From Pannonibacter phragmitetus_B (GTDB taxonomy: Bacteria > Pseudomonadota > Alphaproteobacteria > Rhizobiales > Stappiaceae), in assembly GCF_050510895.1 (NCBI RefSeq), contig NZ_JBNINT010000001.1, positions 4,030,001 through 4,094,000 of the forward strand: DNA of 64,000 nt. The letters are read 5' to 3'. The position numbers and the translations under genes are program-made. Positions 32,550-42,772 of the stretch are shown here, piece by piece; the first letter of the stretch is position 1; every line of letters starts with the position of its first letter. Below the pieces are notes generated by a model. The model worked only from the letters and a program-made list of their open reading frames with translations, ran no database searches and was not told the DNA's origin.

Positions 32550-33815
32550 ATGCATCATTTCGAGATGAAAAACGGCGTTCTCCATGCGGAGGACGTCAGT
32601 GTCACGGCCATGGCGGAAGCAGTGGGCACGCCGTTCTATTGCTATTCTGCGGCGACGCTGGAGCGGCACTACCGTGTCTTTGCGCAGGCGTTGCAGGGCA
32701 TTCCGTCCCTGGTCTGCTTTGCGGTGAAGGCCAATTCCAATCTGGCCGTCCTGCGCACGCTGGCACGGTTGGGCGCAGGGATGGATGTTGTCTCTGAAGG
32801 CGAGGCCCGCCGTGCACTGGCCGCCGGCACACCGGCAGAGCGCATCATGTTCTCCGGCGTCGGCAAGACCGAGGCCGAGCATGCCTTTGGCCTTGAGCAG
32901 GGTATCTTTTGCTTCAATGTGGAATCCGAGCCGGAGCTGATCCAGCTCTCGCGTGTGGCGCAAGCGCTGGGCAAGACGGCGCGGGTGTCGCTGCGTATCA
33001 ACCCGGATGTGGATGCGCGTACTCACGCCAAGATCTCCACCGGCAAGTCGGAAAACAAGTTCGGTATTCCATGGAAGCGCGCCCGTGAGGTCTATGCCCA
33101 GGCTGCGCGCCTGCCGGGTATCAAGGTCAGCGGCATCGACATGCACATCGGCTCGCAGATCACCGAGCTGGAGCCCTTCGATGCGGCGTTTTCCCGGCTC
33201 GGCGAGCTTGTGGCACAGCTGCGCGCCGACGGGCACGAGATTGATCATGTCGATCTCGGCGGTGGCCTGGGTGTGCCCTATGTCTTTGACAACACCCCGC
33301 CGCCGCATCCGGACGATTATGCAGCCGTCGTTCGCAAACATGTGGAGCGGCTGGACTGTCAGGTGATCTTTGAGCCGGGCCGCCTGATTGCAGGCAATGC
33401 CGGCATTCTGGTCACCCGCGTGATCTATGTGAAGAAGGGCGAGGACAAGTCCTTCGTCATTGTCGATGCGGCCATGAACGATCTGATCCGGCCGACGCTG
33501 TATGATGCCTGGCACGAGGTTGGACCGGTGGTGGAGCCGGCTGCAGACAGTGGGCGAATCATCGCCGACGTAGTGGGCCCGGTGTGCGAAACGGGCGACT
33601 ATCTCGCCCTGGGCCGCGAGCTGCCGGAGGTGAAGGCAGGGGATCTCCTGGCGGTTTACACCGCCGGTGCCTACGGCGCGACACAATCCTCCAGCTATAA
33701 TTCGCGGCTTCTGGTGCCCGAAGTCCTTGTGAATGGCTCACAATATGCCGTGATCCGTCCGCGCCCGTCCTATGAGGACCTGCTGGCACTGGACAAGATG
33801 CCGGATTGGCTTTGA
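32550..33815 (+). CDS. lysA: Diaminopimelate decarboxylase
   Basis: PLP enzyme making L-lysine from meso-diaminopimelate. The PLP lysine is in CFAVKANSN; HIGSQ and the GGGLG motif (DLGGGLGVPY) bind the cofactor; EPGR and CETGDY (here VCETGDYLALGR) carry substrate-binding residues and the active-site cysteine. Length 421. It starts at MHHFEMKNGVLHAEDVSV, typical for the alphaproteobacterial enzyme. Upstream is lptM; downstream, the DUF4175 gene. Confidence 0.98.
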   Translation: MHHFEMKNGVLHAEDVSVTAMAEAVGTPFYCYSAATLERHYRVFAQALQGIPSLVCFAVKANSNLAVLRTLARLGAGMDVVSEGEARRALAAGTPAERIMFSGVGKTEAEHAFGLEQGIFCFNVESEPELIQLSRVAQALGKTARVSLRINPDVDARTHAKISTGKSENKFGIPWKRAREVYAQAARLPGIKVSGIDMHIGSQITELEPFDAAFSRLGELVAQLRADGHEIDHVDLGGGLGVPYVFDNTPPPHPDDYAAVVRKHVERLDCQVIFEPGRLIAGNAGILVTRVIYVKKGEDKSFVIVDAAMNDLIRPTLYDAWHEVGPVVEPAADSGRIIADVVGPVCETGDYLALGRELPEVKAGDLLAVYTAGAYGATQSSSYNSRLLVPEVLVNGSQYAVIRPRPSYEDLLALDKMPDWL

Positions 33816-33992
33816 CGCGGGCAAGACGATCACGGCGGATTTGATTGTCTTTGATCACCTGGGCGGGTTGCCGTCAGACCCGCTTTGCCCCACTCTAGAT
33901 CATTGCGGGGTTGAGGGCTGAACGCGGAGAGATACGGTTTGGCGGAACAGGGCCCAGTTGAGCGTGCTTTTCCATCCGGGCAGGAGATTGCC

Positions 33993-36577
33993 GTGACGGA
34001 CAGCGACAGGCTGTCTCTTCCGCAGGATCTGACGCGGGCGGCGGTAGACAAGCGTCTCAAGGCCGTGGTCTGGCGCAGCCGTGTTGCGCTGTTCTGGGAA
34101 CGGCTCTGGCCTGCGCTCTATCTGCCTTTCATCATTCTTGCCCTGTTCGCCGGTCTTTCGCTGGTGGGAACCTGGCTCATCGTGCCCGTTTGGCTCCGGC
34201 TTCTGCTGGTGGCTGCGCTGGCCGGAGCGTTCCTCTGGTCGTTGCGCCCGCTTGCGGGCCTGCGCTGGCCCAGCCGTCAGGAGGCCCTGCACCGTGTGGA
34301 GCTGGTCAGCGGGCACTCCCACCGGCCTCTTACGGCGATTGAGGATGACCTGCCATCCGGCAGTGCCAGCCCTGAAACGCTGGCCTTGTGGGAAATGCAC
34401 AAGCGCCGCATGGCCGAAACGCTGCGGTCCATGCGGTCCGGCCTTGCCCACCCCGAGGCGTTCCGCCGCGATCCCTATGCGTTGCGCGTGGTTGCCTTGA
34501 TGCTGCTGGTGACCGGATTTGCGGTCACGCAGGACGGGATGAGACTGAACCGCCTTGGCTCGGCCTTCACCTCGCCGGTGGATGTGGAGGAAGTGGCCAG
34601 CCGCATCGATGCCTGGGTGACGCCGCCGCTCTACACGGCCCGCGCACCCATCTATCTCACCGGGGAGAGCGCCACATTGCGCGATCCTTCCGTGCCGCTG
34701 AAGGTCCCTGCCGGCAGCGTACTGACCCTGCGGGCGCAGGGTACCTCGGGCCTTGCCATCTACAAGGATGGCGCGCCGGTCACTCCGGCGCAGGAGGATG
34801 ATGCCGCTGCAACGCAGACCACCGGTGTTGAAGAGCAGCGGCTGACGCTTTCCGAAAGTGGCTCCTATGAGCTGCAGCAGGATGGCACAGTCATCGCCGC
34901 CTGGCCGTTTGACGTGCAGCCGGATCTGCCCCCGACTATCCGCCTGCTGGATGATCCGGAGGCCCAGCTCAGCGGTGCGCTGAAACTCAGTTATCTGGCG
35001 CAGGACGACTACCGCGTCACCGGTGCAGAGGCGCAGATCGCGCCTGCACCGAAAGCGTCTGATACCAATGCAGAGCCGCGCCCGCTGGTTGAGGCGCCGC
35101 AGTTCCCCTTTCTGTGCCGCCGCAGGCGTCTGGTTCGGCCAAGCCCGGCGAGACGATCCGCGACCTGACGTCCCATCCCTGGGCAGGCTCCGAAGTGTTG
35201 CTGACGCTGATTGCCCGCGATGAGGCAGGGCAGACAGGCATGTCGGAACCGGCAGCTTTCACCCTGCCGCAGCGCCGCTTTTCCAAGCCGCTCGCCAGAG
35301 CCGTGGTGGAGCAGCGCCGGGATCTGGCGCTGGATGCCAATTCCCAGCTTCGCGTGATCGATGCCTTTGATGCGCTGCTGCTGGCGCCGGAAGCTTTTGA
35401 CGTTGAGCCGCGCGTGCATCTTGGCCTTGCCTTTGCCTATCGCAATCTGATTGCCGCCCGAAGCGACGAGCAGCTGAAGGAGCTGCTGCCGCTCTTGTGG
35501 GATCTGGCGCTGACCATCGAGGATGGTGACCTTTCCATGGCCGAGCGGGCTTTGCGCGATGCGCAGGAGGCTTTGCGCAAGGCTCTGGAAGAAGGGGCAT
35601 CCGATGAAGAGATTGCCCGTTTGACGCAGGAGCTGCGGGAGGCCCTGCAGGACTATATGCAGGCGCTGACGGAACAGCTGCGCCAGAACCCGCAGGCCAT
35701 GCAGCCTTTCAATCCCAATCAGCAGAGCCTGAGCACGCGTGATCTCGATGAGATGCTGAACCGGATCGAGGAACTGGCGCGTAGCGGCTCACGCGATGCA
35801 GCCCGCGATCTTCTGGCACAGATGCAGCGGATGATGGAGAATCTGCAGACTGGGCGCCCGCAGATGGCGCCGGACGGCCTCACCAACGAAATGATGGAGA
35901 TGCTGAACCAGCTTGGCCAGATGATCCAGCGCCAGCAGGAGCTGATGGACCAGACCCACCGTTTCAACCAGCAGCAAGAGCAGCAGGGCGAATATGGCCA
36001 GAATGGCGAGCGGCAGCAGGGCGAGGGCGAAGGTGACCAGCAGGATGGCCAGAACGGCGGGCAGAACGGTGGTCAGGGCCAGCAGATGACTGAAGAGCAG
36101 CTGCGCGACCTGCTCGACCAGCTGCAGAAGGGCCAGGGTGACCTTGCACAACAGCTTCAGCAGCTGATGGAGCAGATGGAGCGCAATGGCCTGTCGCAGA
36201 ACGAGGGGCTGGGCGAGGCGGGCGACGCCATGGGCCAGGCCCAGCGGTCCCTTGGGCAGGGGCAGGGCGATCAGGCCGTCGGTGAGCAGGGAAATGCCCT
36301 TGACGCATTGCGCCGCGGTGCCCAGCAGCTGGGCGAGCAGATGATGGGCATGGGTGAAGGGCAGGGTCTGAGCCAGCGCTCGCCCATGGATACGGACCCT
36401 CTTGGCCGTCCGCGCCGCAATCAGGGGCCGGATCTTGGCAGCCAGGTGAAGGTGCCGGACGAGATCGACGTGCAGCGGGCGCGCCGCATCCTTGAGGAGC
36501 TGCGCCGCCGCTTCTCAGATCCCGCCCGTCCGAAGCTGGAACTCGACTATCTGGAGCGGCTGCTGCGCAGCTACTGA
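33993..36577 (+). CDS. DUF4175 (TIGR02302-type) membrane protein (frame broken once)
   Basis: Large alphaproteobacterial membrane protein of unknown function, usually next to lysA. Residues 40-95 hold two membrane segments (LYLPFIILALFAGLSLVG and LLLVAALAGAFLW); a third is near residue 165. A beta-rich periplasmic part follows, then a long C-terminal region of Gln-, Met- and Gly-rich helices (LNQLGQMIQRQQELMDQTHR and onward). The first frame stops after 35168; adding one C to the CCCC run at 35105-35108 rejoins PQFPLSVPPQASGSAKPGE with ETIRDLTSHPW. Repaired length is 861. Start at GTG 33993 with AGGAG six bases before it; a TTG at 33939 is a weaker choice. Confidence 0.88.
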
Positions 36578-36608
36578 CGGATAGGGGCAAGATTGGCGCC
36601 CTCGTCAA

Positions 36609-37496
36609 TCACGCGGCGGCGCGTTTGAAGATCATGTCCTTTGCGGCGATGACCGCGCCGATGGTGATCAGGATGCAGGCGGCGCCGACGATCCAGGTGA
36701 AGGTGCCGAAGCCGAAGGCGATCAAAAGCAGCGTGGAGAGGAGCGGGGCCGAATAGGCCGCCGCGCCCAGAACCTGAATGTCGCCGCGCTTGACGCCAAT
36801 GTCCCAGGTGAAAAAGGCAAGACCGACCGGCAACAGGCCAAGGGCCACGACACTGGCCCACTCCACCGTGCCGGATGGCCAAACAGTGTCTTCCAGAACC
36901 AGATGGCACAGGGCCGAGAGCAGCGCGGTCATCAGGCAGAAGCCTGCCACCGCTTCCGTCGGCACTTCGCCCAGGCGGCGGGAGAGCACCGAATAGGTGG
37001 ACCAGAACAGGGAAGAGGCCACAGCCGCGCCATAGCCAAGGGCAAAGGCGGGATCAAGGCTGAGCCCTTCTCCCTTGCTGACCAGCAGGGCCGCACCGCC
37101 GAGGCCAAGCACGGTTCCCAGGACGTGATGCAGCTTCAGCCTCTCGCCCGGCAGCAGGGCGGAGAAGACCACGATCAGCAGCGGCCAGGTGTAGTTGATG
37201 AGATTGGCATCGACCGGCGGCGCGTTGCGGATCGCGGTGAAATAGAAGAAGTGAAAGCCGAACAGCCCCAGCGTGCCGAAGGCCCAGACCTTCAGCGGCT
37301 GGCGCAAGGTGTACAGTTTTCCGCGAAAGGCGAGCCACAGGCATGCCAGAAGACCCGACAGACCGAAGCAGAGCGCGTTGAGCAGAAATGGCGGCACTGC
37401 GCCGGACCCGGCACCGAAGACACCAAGAGTGGCCCACATGAGCACGGCCGTGAGGCCAATGAGTGTGGCGCGGAATCGGGCGGCTTGGTCAGTCAT
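36609..37496 (-). CDS. EamA/DMT-family transporter
   Basis: Ten-helix drug/metabolite exporter of 295 residues with the two EamA repeats (LIGLTAVLMWATLGVFGAGSG opens the first; ALGYGAAVASSLFWSTYSVLSRR opens the second). The end LITIGAVIAAKDMIFKR is typical of the aromatic amino acid exporter YddG-like group, as is NYTWPLLIVVFSALLPGERL, but the substrate is not certain. Start at the ATG 37494-37496 (MTDQAARF) with AGGA before it. Convergent with DUF4175. Confidence 0.9.
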   Translation of the reverse strand: MTDQAARFRATLIGLTAVLMWATLGVFGAGSGAVPPFLLNALCFGLSGLLACLWLAFRGKLYTLRQPLKVWAFGTLGLFGFHFFYFTAIRNAPPVDANLINYTWPLLIVVFSALLPGERLKLHHVLGTVLGLGGAALLVSKGEGLSLDPAFALGYGAAVASSLFWSTYSVLSRRLGEVPTEAVAGFCLMTALLSALCHLVLEDTVWPSGTVEWASVVALGLLPVGLAFFTWDIGVKRGDIQVLGAAAYSAPLLSTLLLIAFGFGTFTWIVGAACILITIGAVIAAKDMIFKRAAA

Positions 37497-37727
37497 GGCA
37501 TCCTGAGGAAACGTTGCGGCAGGTTTTGCAGTGACAGAAATACATAGTCCTTGAGGTGGCGCAAGGACAGGCATGCCTCATCTGCGTGCATTGTGCAGCT
37601 GCAACAGCTTTAGCAAGGCTCAAGCGCCCTTGGGCAGGTTATGCCGCCGCATCAGGTGCTTGATCGTCCCGCCGGTTCGGGACATGTTGCGCATGTAACG
37701 ATGATCCGATCCATAGCGGAGACCGAA

Positions 37728-38189
37728 TTGACCAAGCTCGACATCAAGGCTCTTGGCCCCGACGATGCCCTGCACCTTGCGCCCCTGATTGCTGAAAATG
37801 CCCAGGCCCTCAAGCGCGGCGCCCCGCGCCGTCCGGACCAGTTCTATGCCGAGCGCATTCTGGGCGACCGTTCCGCCGAGGTGATCGGCGCTTTTGCAGA
37901 TGGCCAGCTTGTCGGCTTTGCGGTCTTCTTCGATCTGCCGGAACTGATCACCGGTCTGCGCTCCGGGCAGATGGACCACATTTATGTCCGTCCGGAATTC
38001 CGCCAGAAGGGCATTGCCCGGAAGATGATCCAGGCTCTCGTCACCGAGGGGCAAAGCCGTGGCTGGCTGCAGCTGCGCTGGATCGTGCCGAGCAAGAACG
38101 CCCCTGCACTTGCTCTTTATGACCAGATCGCTGAGCCCGATCACCACAAGAGCTACATCATCGCCATCGACCGGCTGGCGTCTGCCTGA
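37728..38189 (+). CDS. GNAT family N-acetyltransferase
   Basis: Single GNAT domain: the acetyl-CoA site is VRPEFRQKGIARKMIQAL, preceded by MDHIYV (beta 4) and followed by LRWIVPSKNAPALALYDQIA. The acceptor is unknown. I place the start at a TTG (37728) because GGAG is six bases upstream; an ATG at 37701 in the same frame lacks a ribosome site but would add nine residues. About 153 residues. Divergent from the EamA transporter. Confidence 0.85.
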   Translation: MTKLDIKALGPDDALHLAPLIAENAQALKRGAPRRPDQFYAERILGDRSAEVIGAFADGQLVGFAVFFDLPELITGLRSGQMDHIYVRPEFRQKGIARKMIQALVTEGQSRGWLQLRWIVPSKNAPALALYDQIAEPDHHKSYIIAIDRLASA

Positions 38190-38284
38190 GAAGCCTGCTG
38201 CGAAGCGCCCCGGATGCTGCATGCCAGATCCGGGGCAGCCTTGCGGAGTATTGGCCACAGACGCGCTTGCTCCGCCCTCTTTTT

Positions 38285-38315
38285 CGTCATGCCATGACTT
38301 GATCATGGCATGACG
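38285..38315. repeat. 31-bp palindrome between GNAT and DUF2125 genes
   Basis: CGTCATGCCATGA (38285-38297) and TCATGGCATGACG (38303-38315) are perfect inverted repeats with a 5-bp centre. The flanking T's (TTTTT before it) would only serve as A's for a minus transcript, so it is not a clear terminator in either direction. It lies between convergent genes. Confidence 0.55.
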
Positions 38316-38359
38316 AATGCGGTGGGGTCTCACGTGGTCAAAGGAACTTGAAGCTCCCC

Positions 38360-39384
38360 TCAATACACCGGATCAATCTGCGCGAAAGGCAGGATTCCGA
38401 TGCGGGCAGAGCCGTTGGTGAGCTGTACCTTGGCTTCCACCGCCGCCTTGCCCTCCACCTGCGTTGCCTTGCCGAAACTGATGACAGCACCCTGCAGTGC
38501 CTCGGGGAAACCGGAGGTTTCGGGAAAGAAGGGCGCGAGGGCACCCTTGATGCCATTGGGCTCGACTGCAGTCAGCGGCAATTCGCCGGACAGGGTGCCG
38601 TTGGTCTCAAGCCGGATCTGGCCGGAGGTTGCAAGGCTCGTGCTGCCGGAGCTGAGCTTCAGCGAAGACACTGTCAATGCCGGGTGGCCATCCGTGCTGG
38701 CAAAAAGGTCCTGCGGAACGGTGCCGGACAACAGCGGCGCACCGCCGGAAATCTGTCCTACGAAGCTGCCGTCACCGGGTTGGTCCTCCGCCTTCACCTT
38801 CAGGCCTGTAAAGCTGAGAGCAAGATCGAGATCCTTCGGCTGGGCCGGATTGGCCCTGAGATGGAGCTCGCCACCAGCCAGGGACACTTCGCCTGCACCC
38901 GGATTTTCGGACGAAAAGAAACGGGGGCAGAGACCACTGCATCCAGCTGGCGCAGGCTCATGCCGTCAAAACGCAGGCTGGCGCGCAGGCTCTCCCAAGC
39001 CCCTTCCTGGATGGGCCCATCGCCGGGCGAAAAAGAGGCCATGGGGCTGTCTGCTTCGATGATCATGTGCTGCGGGTTATAGGCGAGTGCGACGGCGCGA
39101 AGCTCTGCGACACTGACAAAATGGCCCGGTGGTGTGCGCAGGGCAAAGTCCTTGCAGGTCAGCTCGAAGCGGAACGGATAGCCGCCAAGGCTCCGCTCGC
39201 TGCAAGCGATCTCGAATCCCATGGCCGCTGCGTTTTGCAAGGTGGCATCAATCTGGCTGTTGACGAAGCTGCGGGCTGCAACCCAGGCCGCGCTCCATCC
39301 ACCAGCCACAAGGACCACGGCTCCGGCGAGGTAGATGAACTTGCGGCTGGAGGTTTTGCGCGGCGCGGAAGTCGTTTCGGTCAT
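38360..39384 (-). CDS. DUF2125 domain-containing protein (frame broken once)
   Basis: Alphaproteobacterial protein of unknown function with one N-terminal membrane helix (FIYLAGAVVLVAGGWSAAWVAA) and a large periplasmic beta-rich part: GFEIACSERSLGGYPFRFELTC is the DUF2125 signature. The two open frames join if one T is added to the coding-strand run at about 38914-38917: VSAPVSF-SSENPGAGEVSLAGGELHLRA. Repaired length is 341. Start at the ATG 39382-39384 (MTETTSAPRK) with GAGGA before it. Likely related to AsmA-like envelope proteins, but this is a guess. Confidence 0.87.
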
Positions 39385-39478
39385 GTTTGTCCTCTGATGC
39401 CGCGGCGCTGCCGCAGCACGGCCATTGAAACTTGCCCGGCGCATTGCTAAGTGCGCGGCTCAGGCAAAACAAGGTATC

Positions 39479-40012
39479 GTGACCGATATGGGCGATTTGT
39501 GGGTTTTTGGCTACGGCTCTCTCATCTGGAAGCCCGGTTTCCCGTTTGAGGAGAAGCGTCCGGCGCTGCTGCACGGTGCCCACCGCTCGCTCTGCGTCTA
39601 TTCCTGGGTGCACCGGGGCACGCCGGAGCGGCCGGGTCTTGTCTTCGGGCTGGACCGCGGCGGCGCCTGCCGGGGCATGGCCTTCCGCGTGGCGGACAGG
39701 GACCGGGGCGAGACAATCGAATATCTGCGTGCCCGCGAACAGGCGACCATGGTCTATCTGGAGGCCTTGCGGCCCGTGCGCTTTGCTGATGGTACAATGG
39801 CCACGGCGCTCACGTATCTCGTTGACCGGCAGCACCCGCAATATGCGGGCGTGCTGCCGCTGGAACGTCAGTTGGAGCTGGTGGATGGGGCTGTGGGCCA
39901 GTCCGGCGCCAACCCGGAATATGTGCTGAACACGGCCAGCCATCTGGAAGAGCTGGGCATCCACGATGCCCGCGTTTCCTGGCTGGCTCTGCGGCTGAGG
40001 CAAATGGCCTGA
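39479..40012 (+). CDS. ChaC-like gamma-glutamylcyclotransferase
   Basis: Cleaves gamma-glutamyl groups (glutathione in characterised ChaC proteins) to 5-oxoproline. Motifs: WVFGYGSLIWKPGFP for substrate binding, GLDRGGACRGMAFRV, and YLRAREQATMVYLE with the catalytic Glu region. About 177 residues. I start at GTG 39479 (VTDMGDLWVFG); ATG 39488 is equally possible. It is divergent from DUF2125 and convergent with plsC. Confidence 0.9.
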   Translation: MTDMGDLWVFGYGSLIWKPGFPFEEKRPALLHGAHRSLCVYSWVHRGTPERPGLVFGLDRGGACRGMAFRVADRDRGETIEYLRAREQATMVYLEALRPVRFADGTMATALTYLVDRQHPQYAGVLPLERQLELVDGAVGQSGANPEYVLNTASHLEELGIHDARVSWLALRLRQMA

Positions 40013-40033
40013 GCCCTGGAGGCTTTAGCCGGG

Positions 40034-40801
40034 TCAGACGTTGCGGGGCGTAATTCTGGCCAGAACCGGCGAGGGCCGCTCTGCCTGCCGGGCTTCCTCG
40101 AGGAGGCGGTTGGATGTGCTTTCGATCTGCTCCGTCAGCGTCTCGAAAAAGACCGCCGGCTCAAGACCCGGTTCAATGGCGGGCAGGAACTCGACAAGCA
40201 CTGTGCCGGGATGGATCAGGAAGCTCTTGCGCGGCCAGTAGAGCCCTGCATTGAGCGCTACCGGCAGGACCGGGCAGGCGAGGTCCCGGTAAAGGTGGGC
40301 AATGCCATACTTGTACTGAGGCTCGCCCCCGGCCGGCCGGCGTGTGCCTTCCGGAAAAATGAGGATCTGGCGGCCTTCGGCAATCGCCTCACGGGCAGCC
40401 GCCATCATGGCCGCAAGGGCCGCAGAGCGCTTGCCCCGGTTGATGGGGATCTGCTTCATCTTGGCCGTATACCAGCCGAAGATCGGAATCCAGCGCAGCT
40501 CACGCTTCAGAATGTAGGTCGGGTCCGGAAAGAACGGGATGAGCGCGAAGGTTTCCCAGACGGATTGATGCTTGGAGGCCACCAGAAAACCGCCCTGCGG
40601 GATGTTTTCGACGCCCCGGTATTCCACCTTGAGCCCGGCGATCCAGCGCAGCAGCGCCAGATTGACCTTCGCCCAGACCGGCACCACCACCCAGGCCATC
40701 CGGCGCGGCGCCAGGAAGACGAAGGGGCTGTAGACCACCATCTGGACCAGTGTCAGCAGATAGAAGGCAATCTGGAAAAGAAGCGAGCGCAGATAGATCA
40801 T
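40034..40801 (-). CDS. plsC: 1-acyl-sn-glycerol-3-phosphate acyltransferase
   Basis: Membrane acyltransferase that makes phosphatidic acid from lysophosphatidic acid. Motif I is KHQSVWET (H-x4-E form used by many alphaproteobacteria), motif III FPEGTRR, and a hydrophobic N-terminus (LLFQIAFYLLTLVQMVVYSPFVFLA) anchors it. Length 255. It follows the YdcF-like gene on the same strand by 62 bases. Confidence 0.93.
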   Translation of the reverse strand: MIYLRSLLFQIAFYLLTLVQMVVYSPFVFLAPRRMAWVVVPVWAKVNLALLRWIAGLKVEYRGVENIPQGGFLVASKHQSVWETFALIPFFPDPTYILKRELRWIPIFGWYTAKMKQIPINRGKRSAALAAMMAAAREAIAEGRQILIFPEGTRRPAGGEPQYKYGIAHLYRDLACPVLPVALNAGLYWPRKSFLIHPGTVLVEFLPAIEPGLEPAVFFETLTEQIESTSNRLLEEARQAERPSPVLARITPRNV

Positions 40802-40863
40802 GAGAAAACCGCATCGGAGCTAGAAGCAAGGCAGAAACGGACAGTGGCGGAACAGGCCAGCCC

Positions 40864-41658
40864 TCAGCCGCCAGCAGAAACGCCAAGCGTGCTCACCCGC
40901 AGCCGCGCGAGGGTATACTTCACAAATTCCCTCAGGAGAAGCCGTAAGGTCCGCGGCTCCGCGTACCATCGCTCCACATTGAAGTCGCCTGCAAAGACCG
41001 GATATGGAATGACTACCAGATCCGGCATGACCGCATTCAGCTCCATCTCTGCGCGCGGCATGTGATAGGCGCTGGTGACGAGCACGAGCGAGGCATAACC
41101 GTTTGTCTTGGCCCATATGGCTGCCTCGGTGGCATTGCCGATGGTGTTGAGGGCCTTTTTGTCCAGATCAATGCAGCAGTTGAAGAGGTCCCGCTCCGCC
41201 TCCGTGCGCAGCCGCAACTGGCGTGCGGTGGTGGCCGGATAGACGCCGGAAATGAGCAGGCGCTGGGCGCGGCCCTGTTGCAGCAGCTGGACCGCGGTCT
41301 CGATCCGCTCCTGGCCGCCGGTCAGCACCACGATGGCATCGGCGCGCGGATTCTGCGGCTGATCGATGGTGACGACATCGATGGTGAAGCGGATGAAGGA
41401 AACGAGCAGCCACAGGCCCACCAGCGCAACGGCAATCCCCAGCGCCTTCAGCAGAAGCCAGCGCTTGTAGCCCCTGCGGCGTGGCGGCGGCGTCTGCGGC
41501 GCAGCCTGCTGCTCTGCTTCGGGCGCAAAGGTCTGATCAGCCTCGTGACTTGCCTGGTCTTCAGCAGCAGCCAGCAGAGCTTCGGCCCGCAGCCGGTCCT
41601 CCGGGACCGGTGCAGGGGCGGCAGCATCAGGCTGTTTGTCCGAAGGCGCAGGTTTCAT
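40864..41658 (-). CDS. YdcF/SanA-like DUF218 membrane protein
   Basis: Protein with a long acidic, Ala/Pro-rich cytosolic N-terminus, one membrane helix (LLLKALGIAVALVGLWLLVSFI) and a DUF218 domain: ADAIVVLTGGQERIETAVQLLQQG, LLISGV, NTIGNATEAAIW and LVLVTSAYHMPRAEMEL. DUF218 proteins such as ElyC act in envelope carbon-lipid or peptidoglycan balance. About 264 residues from MKPAPSDKQP (ATG 41656-41658). It lies between ftsX and plsC on the same strand, an arrangement seen in other Hyphomicrobiales. Confidence 0.87.
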   Translation of the reverse strand: MKPAPSDKQPDAAAPAPVPEDRLRAEALLAAAEDQASHEADQTFAPEAEQQAAPQTPPPRRRGYKRWLLLKALGIAVALVGLWLLVSFIRFTIDVVTIDQPQNPRADAIVVLTGGQERIETAVQLLQQGRAQRLLISGVYPATTARQLRLRTEAERDLFNCCIDLDKKALNTIGNATEAAIWAKTNGYASLVLVTSAYHMPRAEMELNAVMPDLVVIPYPVFAGDFNVERWYAEPRTLRLLLREFVKYTLARLRVSTLGVSAGG

Positions 41659-41708
41659 CTTGCGGAGATTATAGACCAATTCGGCTGTTTCTTGGATGGA
41701 TGTTGCAG

Positions 41709-42750
41709 TCAGTCGATTTTGGCAAGGTGGGATTTGACCGCAAGCCCGGAAGTCACCGCCGTCAGCACCGCGACGATGAAGACGATGCCGACCACTCCGA
41801 AGTAACCCGGCGTGCCGACTGCCACGGAACCGAACAGTGCCGACATCTGGTCCGCACCGGCCATGCCGGATGTTTGCCGGGTGAAGACTTCCAGCAGAAT
41901 GAAGCAGAAGGAAGCGGCAAGCCCGCCGGCAATTCCTCCCTTCAGGCCCAGCACGAGGAAGTGGCGCTGGAACTCCCGGGCGATGAAGCTGTCACTTGCA
42001 CCGACGAAATGCAGCACGGACACAACGTCGCGGTTTCCGGCCATGGCCGCACGGGTCGCAAAGATCACGCTCAGCACCATGGAAAACAGCACCAGCGCCA
42101 GGATGCCGAAGCCTCCGGCCACCACAGCGCCGGCCATGGCGGCCAGGCGGGAGGTCCAGATGCTGTGATCATCGAGGCTGGCGCCGCGGACATTCTGTTC
42201 GATCGACTGCTTCAGCGCCGGAAGATCCAGTTCCTGCGGATTGCTGACCGTCACCTGGATCAGGCGCGGTACTGGCAGCGTTTCGAGGTCAAGGCCTGCG
42301 CCGAGCCAGGGTTGCAGCAACTCGCGGGTTTCCTCATCCGACAGGGCGCGCACCGTGCCGATGCCGGGAAACTCCCGTGTCAGCGCCACGGCCTTGTCGA
42401 TCTCGCGCAGCATGTCGACCCCGTCGGCGGGGCGGATCTGCACGGTCACCTCCCGCACGAGGTCATTGCTCCAGTCATGGGCCGCTTCCCAAACGACGGA
42501 CACGGAGCCGACGGTGAGGCAGGCCAGAAAACTCATGATGGCGACGACGAGCGTCAGGGCGCGCCCTGCGACAGACTGCGATGGCACGATGGCCGCTGAC
42601 GGCCGCAAGCGGGTATCCTGCCTGCCTGCGGCAGTTTTCATCTTGCCGCGCAAAGACAGCTTCAGTGAAGGGCGCGGCAGCTTGGGGCGGCTCTTCTGCT
42701 GTTGCGGCGCTTTCGCGCTGGTCTTTTTGCGGCGGGGCCTTGGATGCCAT
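41709..42750 (-). CDS. ftsX: Cell division protein FtsX (frame broken near the N-terminus)
   Basis: Membrane part of the FtsEX complex that controls septal peptidoglycan hydrolases. Four membrane helices: ALTLVVAIMSFLACLTVG near the N-terminus, and three after residue 170 (FGILALVLFSMVLSVIFA and on), with the periplasmic loop between. The ORF in this frame has its first ATG at 42653, but homologous basic sequence continues upstream (SRPKLPRPSLKLSLRGKMK). If one A is added to the A5 run at 42724-42728, the protein begins MASKAPPQKKTSAKAPQQQ at the ATG 42748-42750, with GGGGAAGG eight bases before it. The ftsE stop is 22 bases upstream, so ftsE-ftsX are one operon. Repaired length about 347. 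Confidence 0.9.
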
Positions 42751-42772
42751 CTGTGGTGCCTTCCCCATGCCC

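Noticed and set aside
31013..33686. Long antisense frames over argH and lysA
   Set aside because: Shadows of real genes with family motifs on the plus strand.
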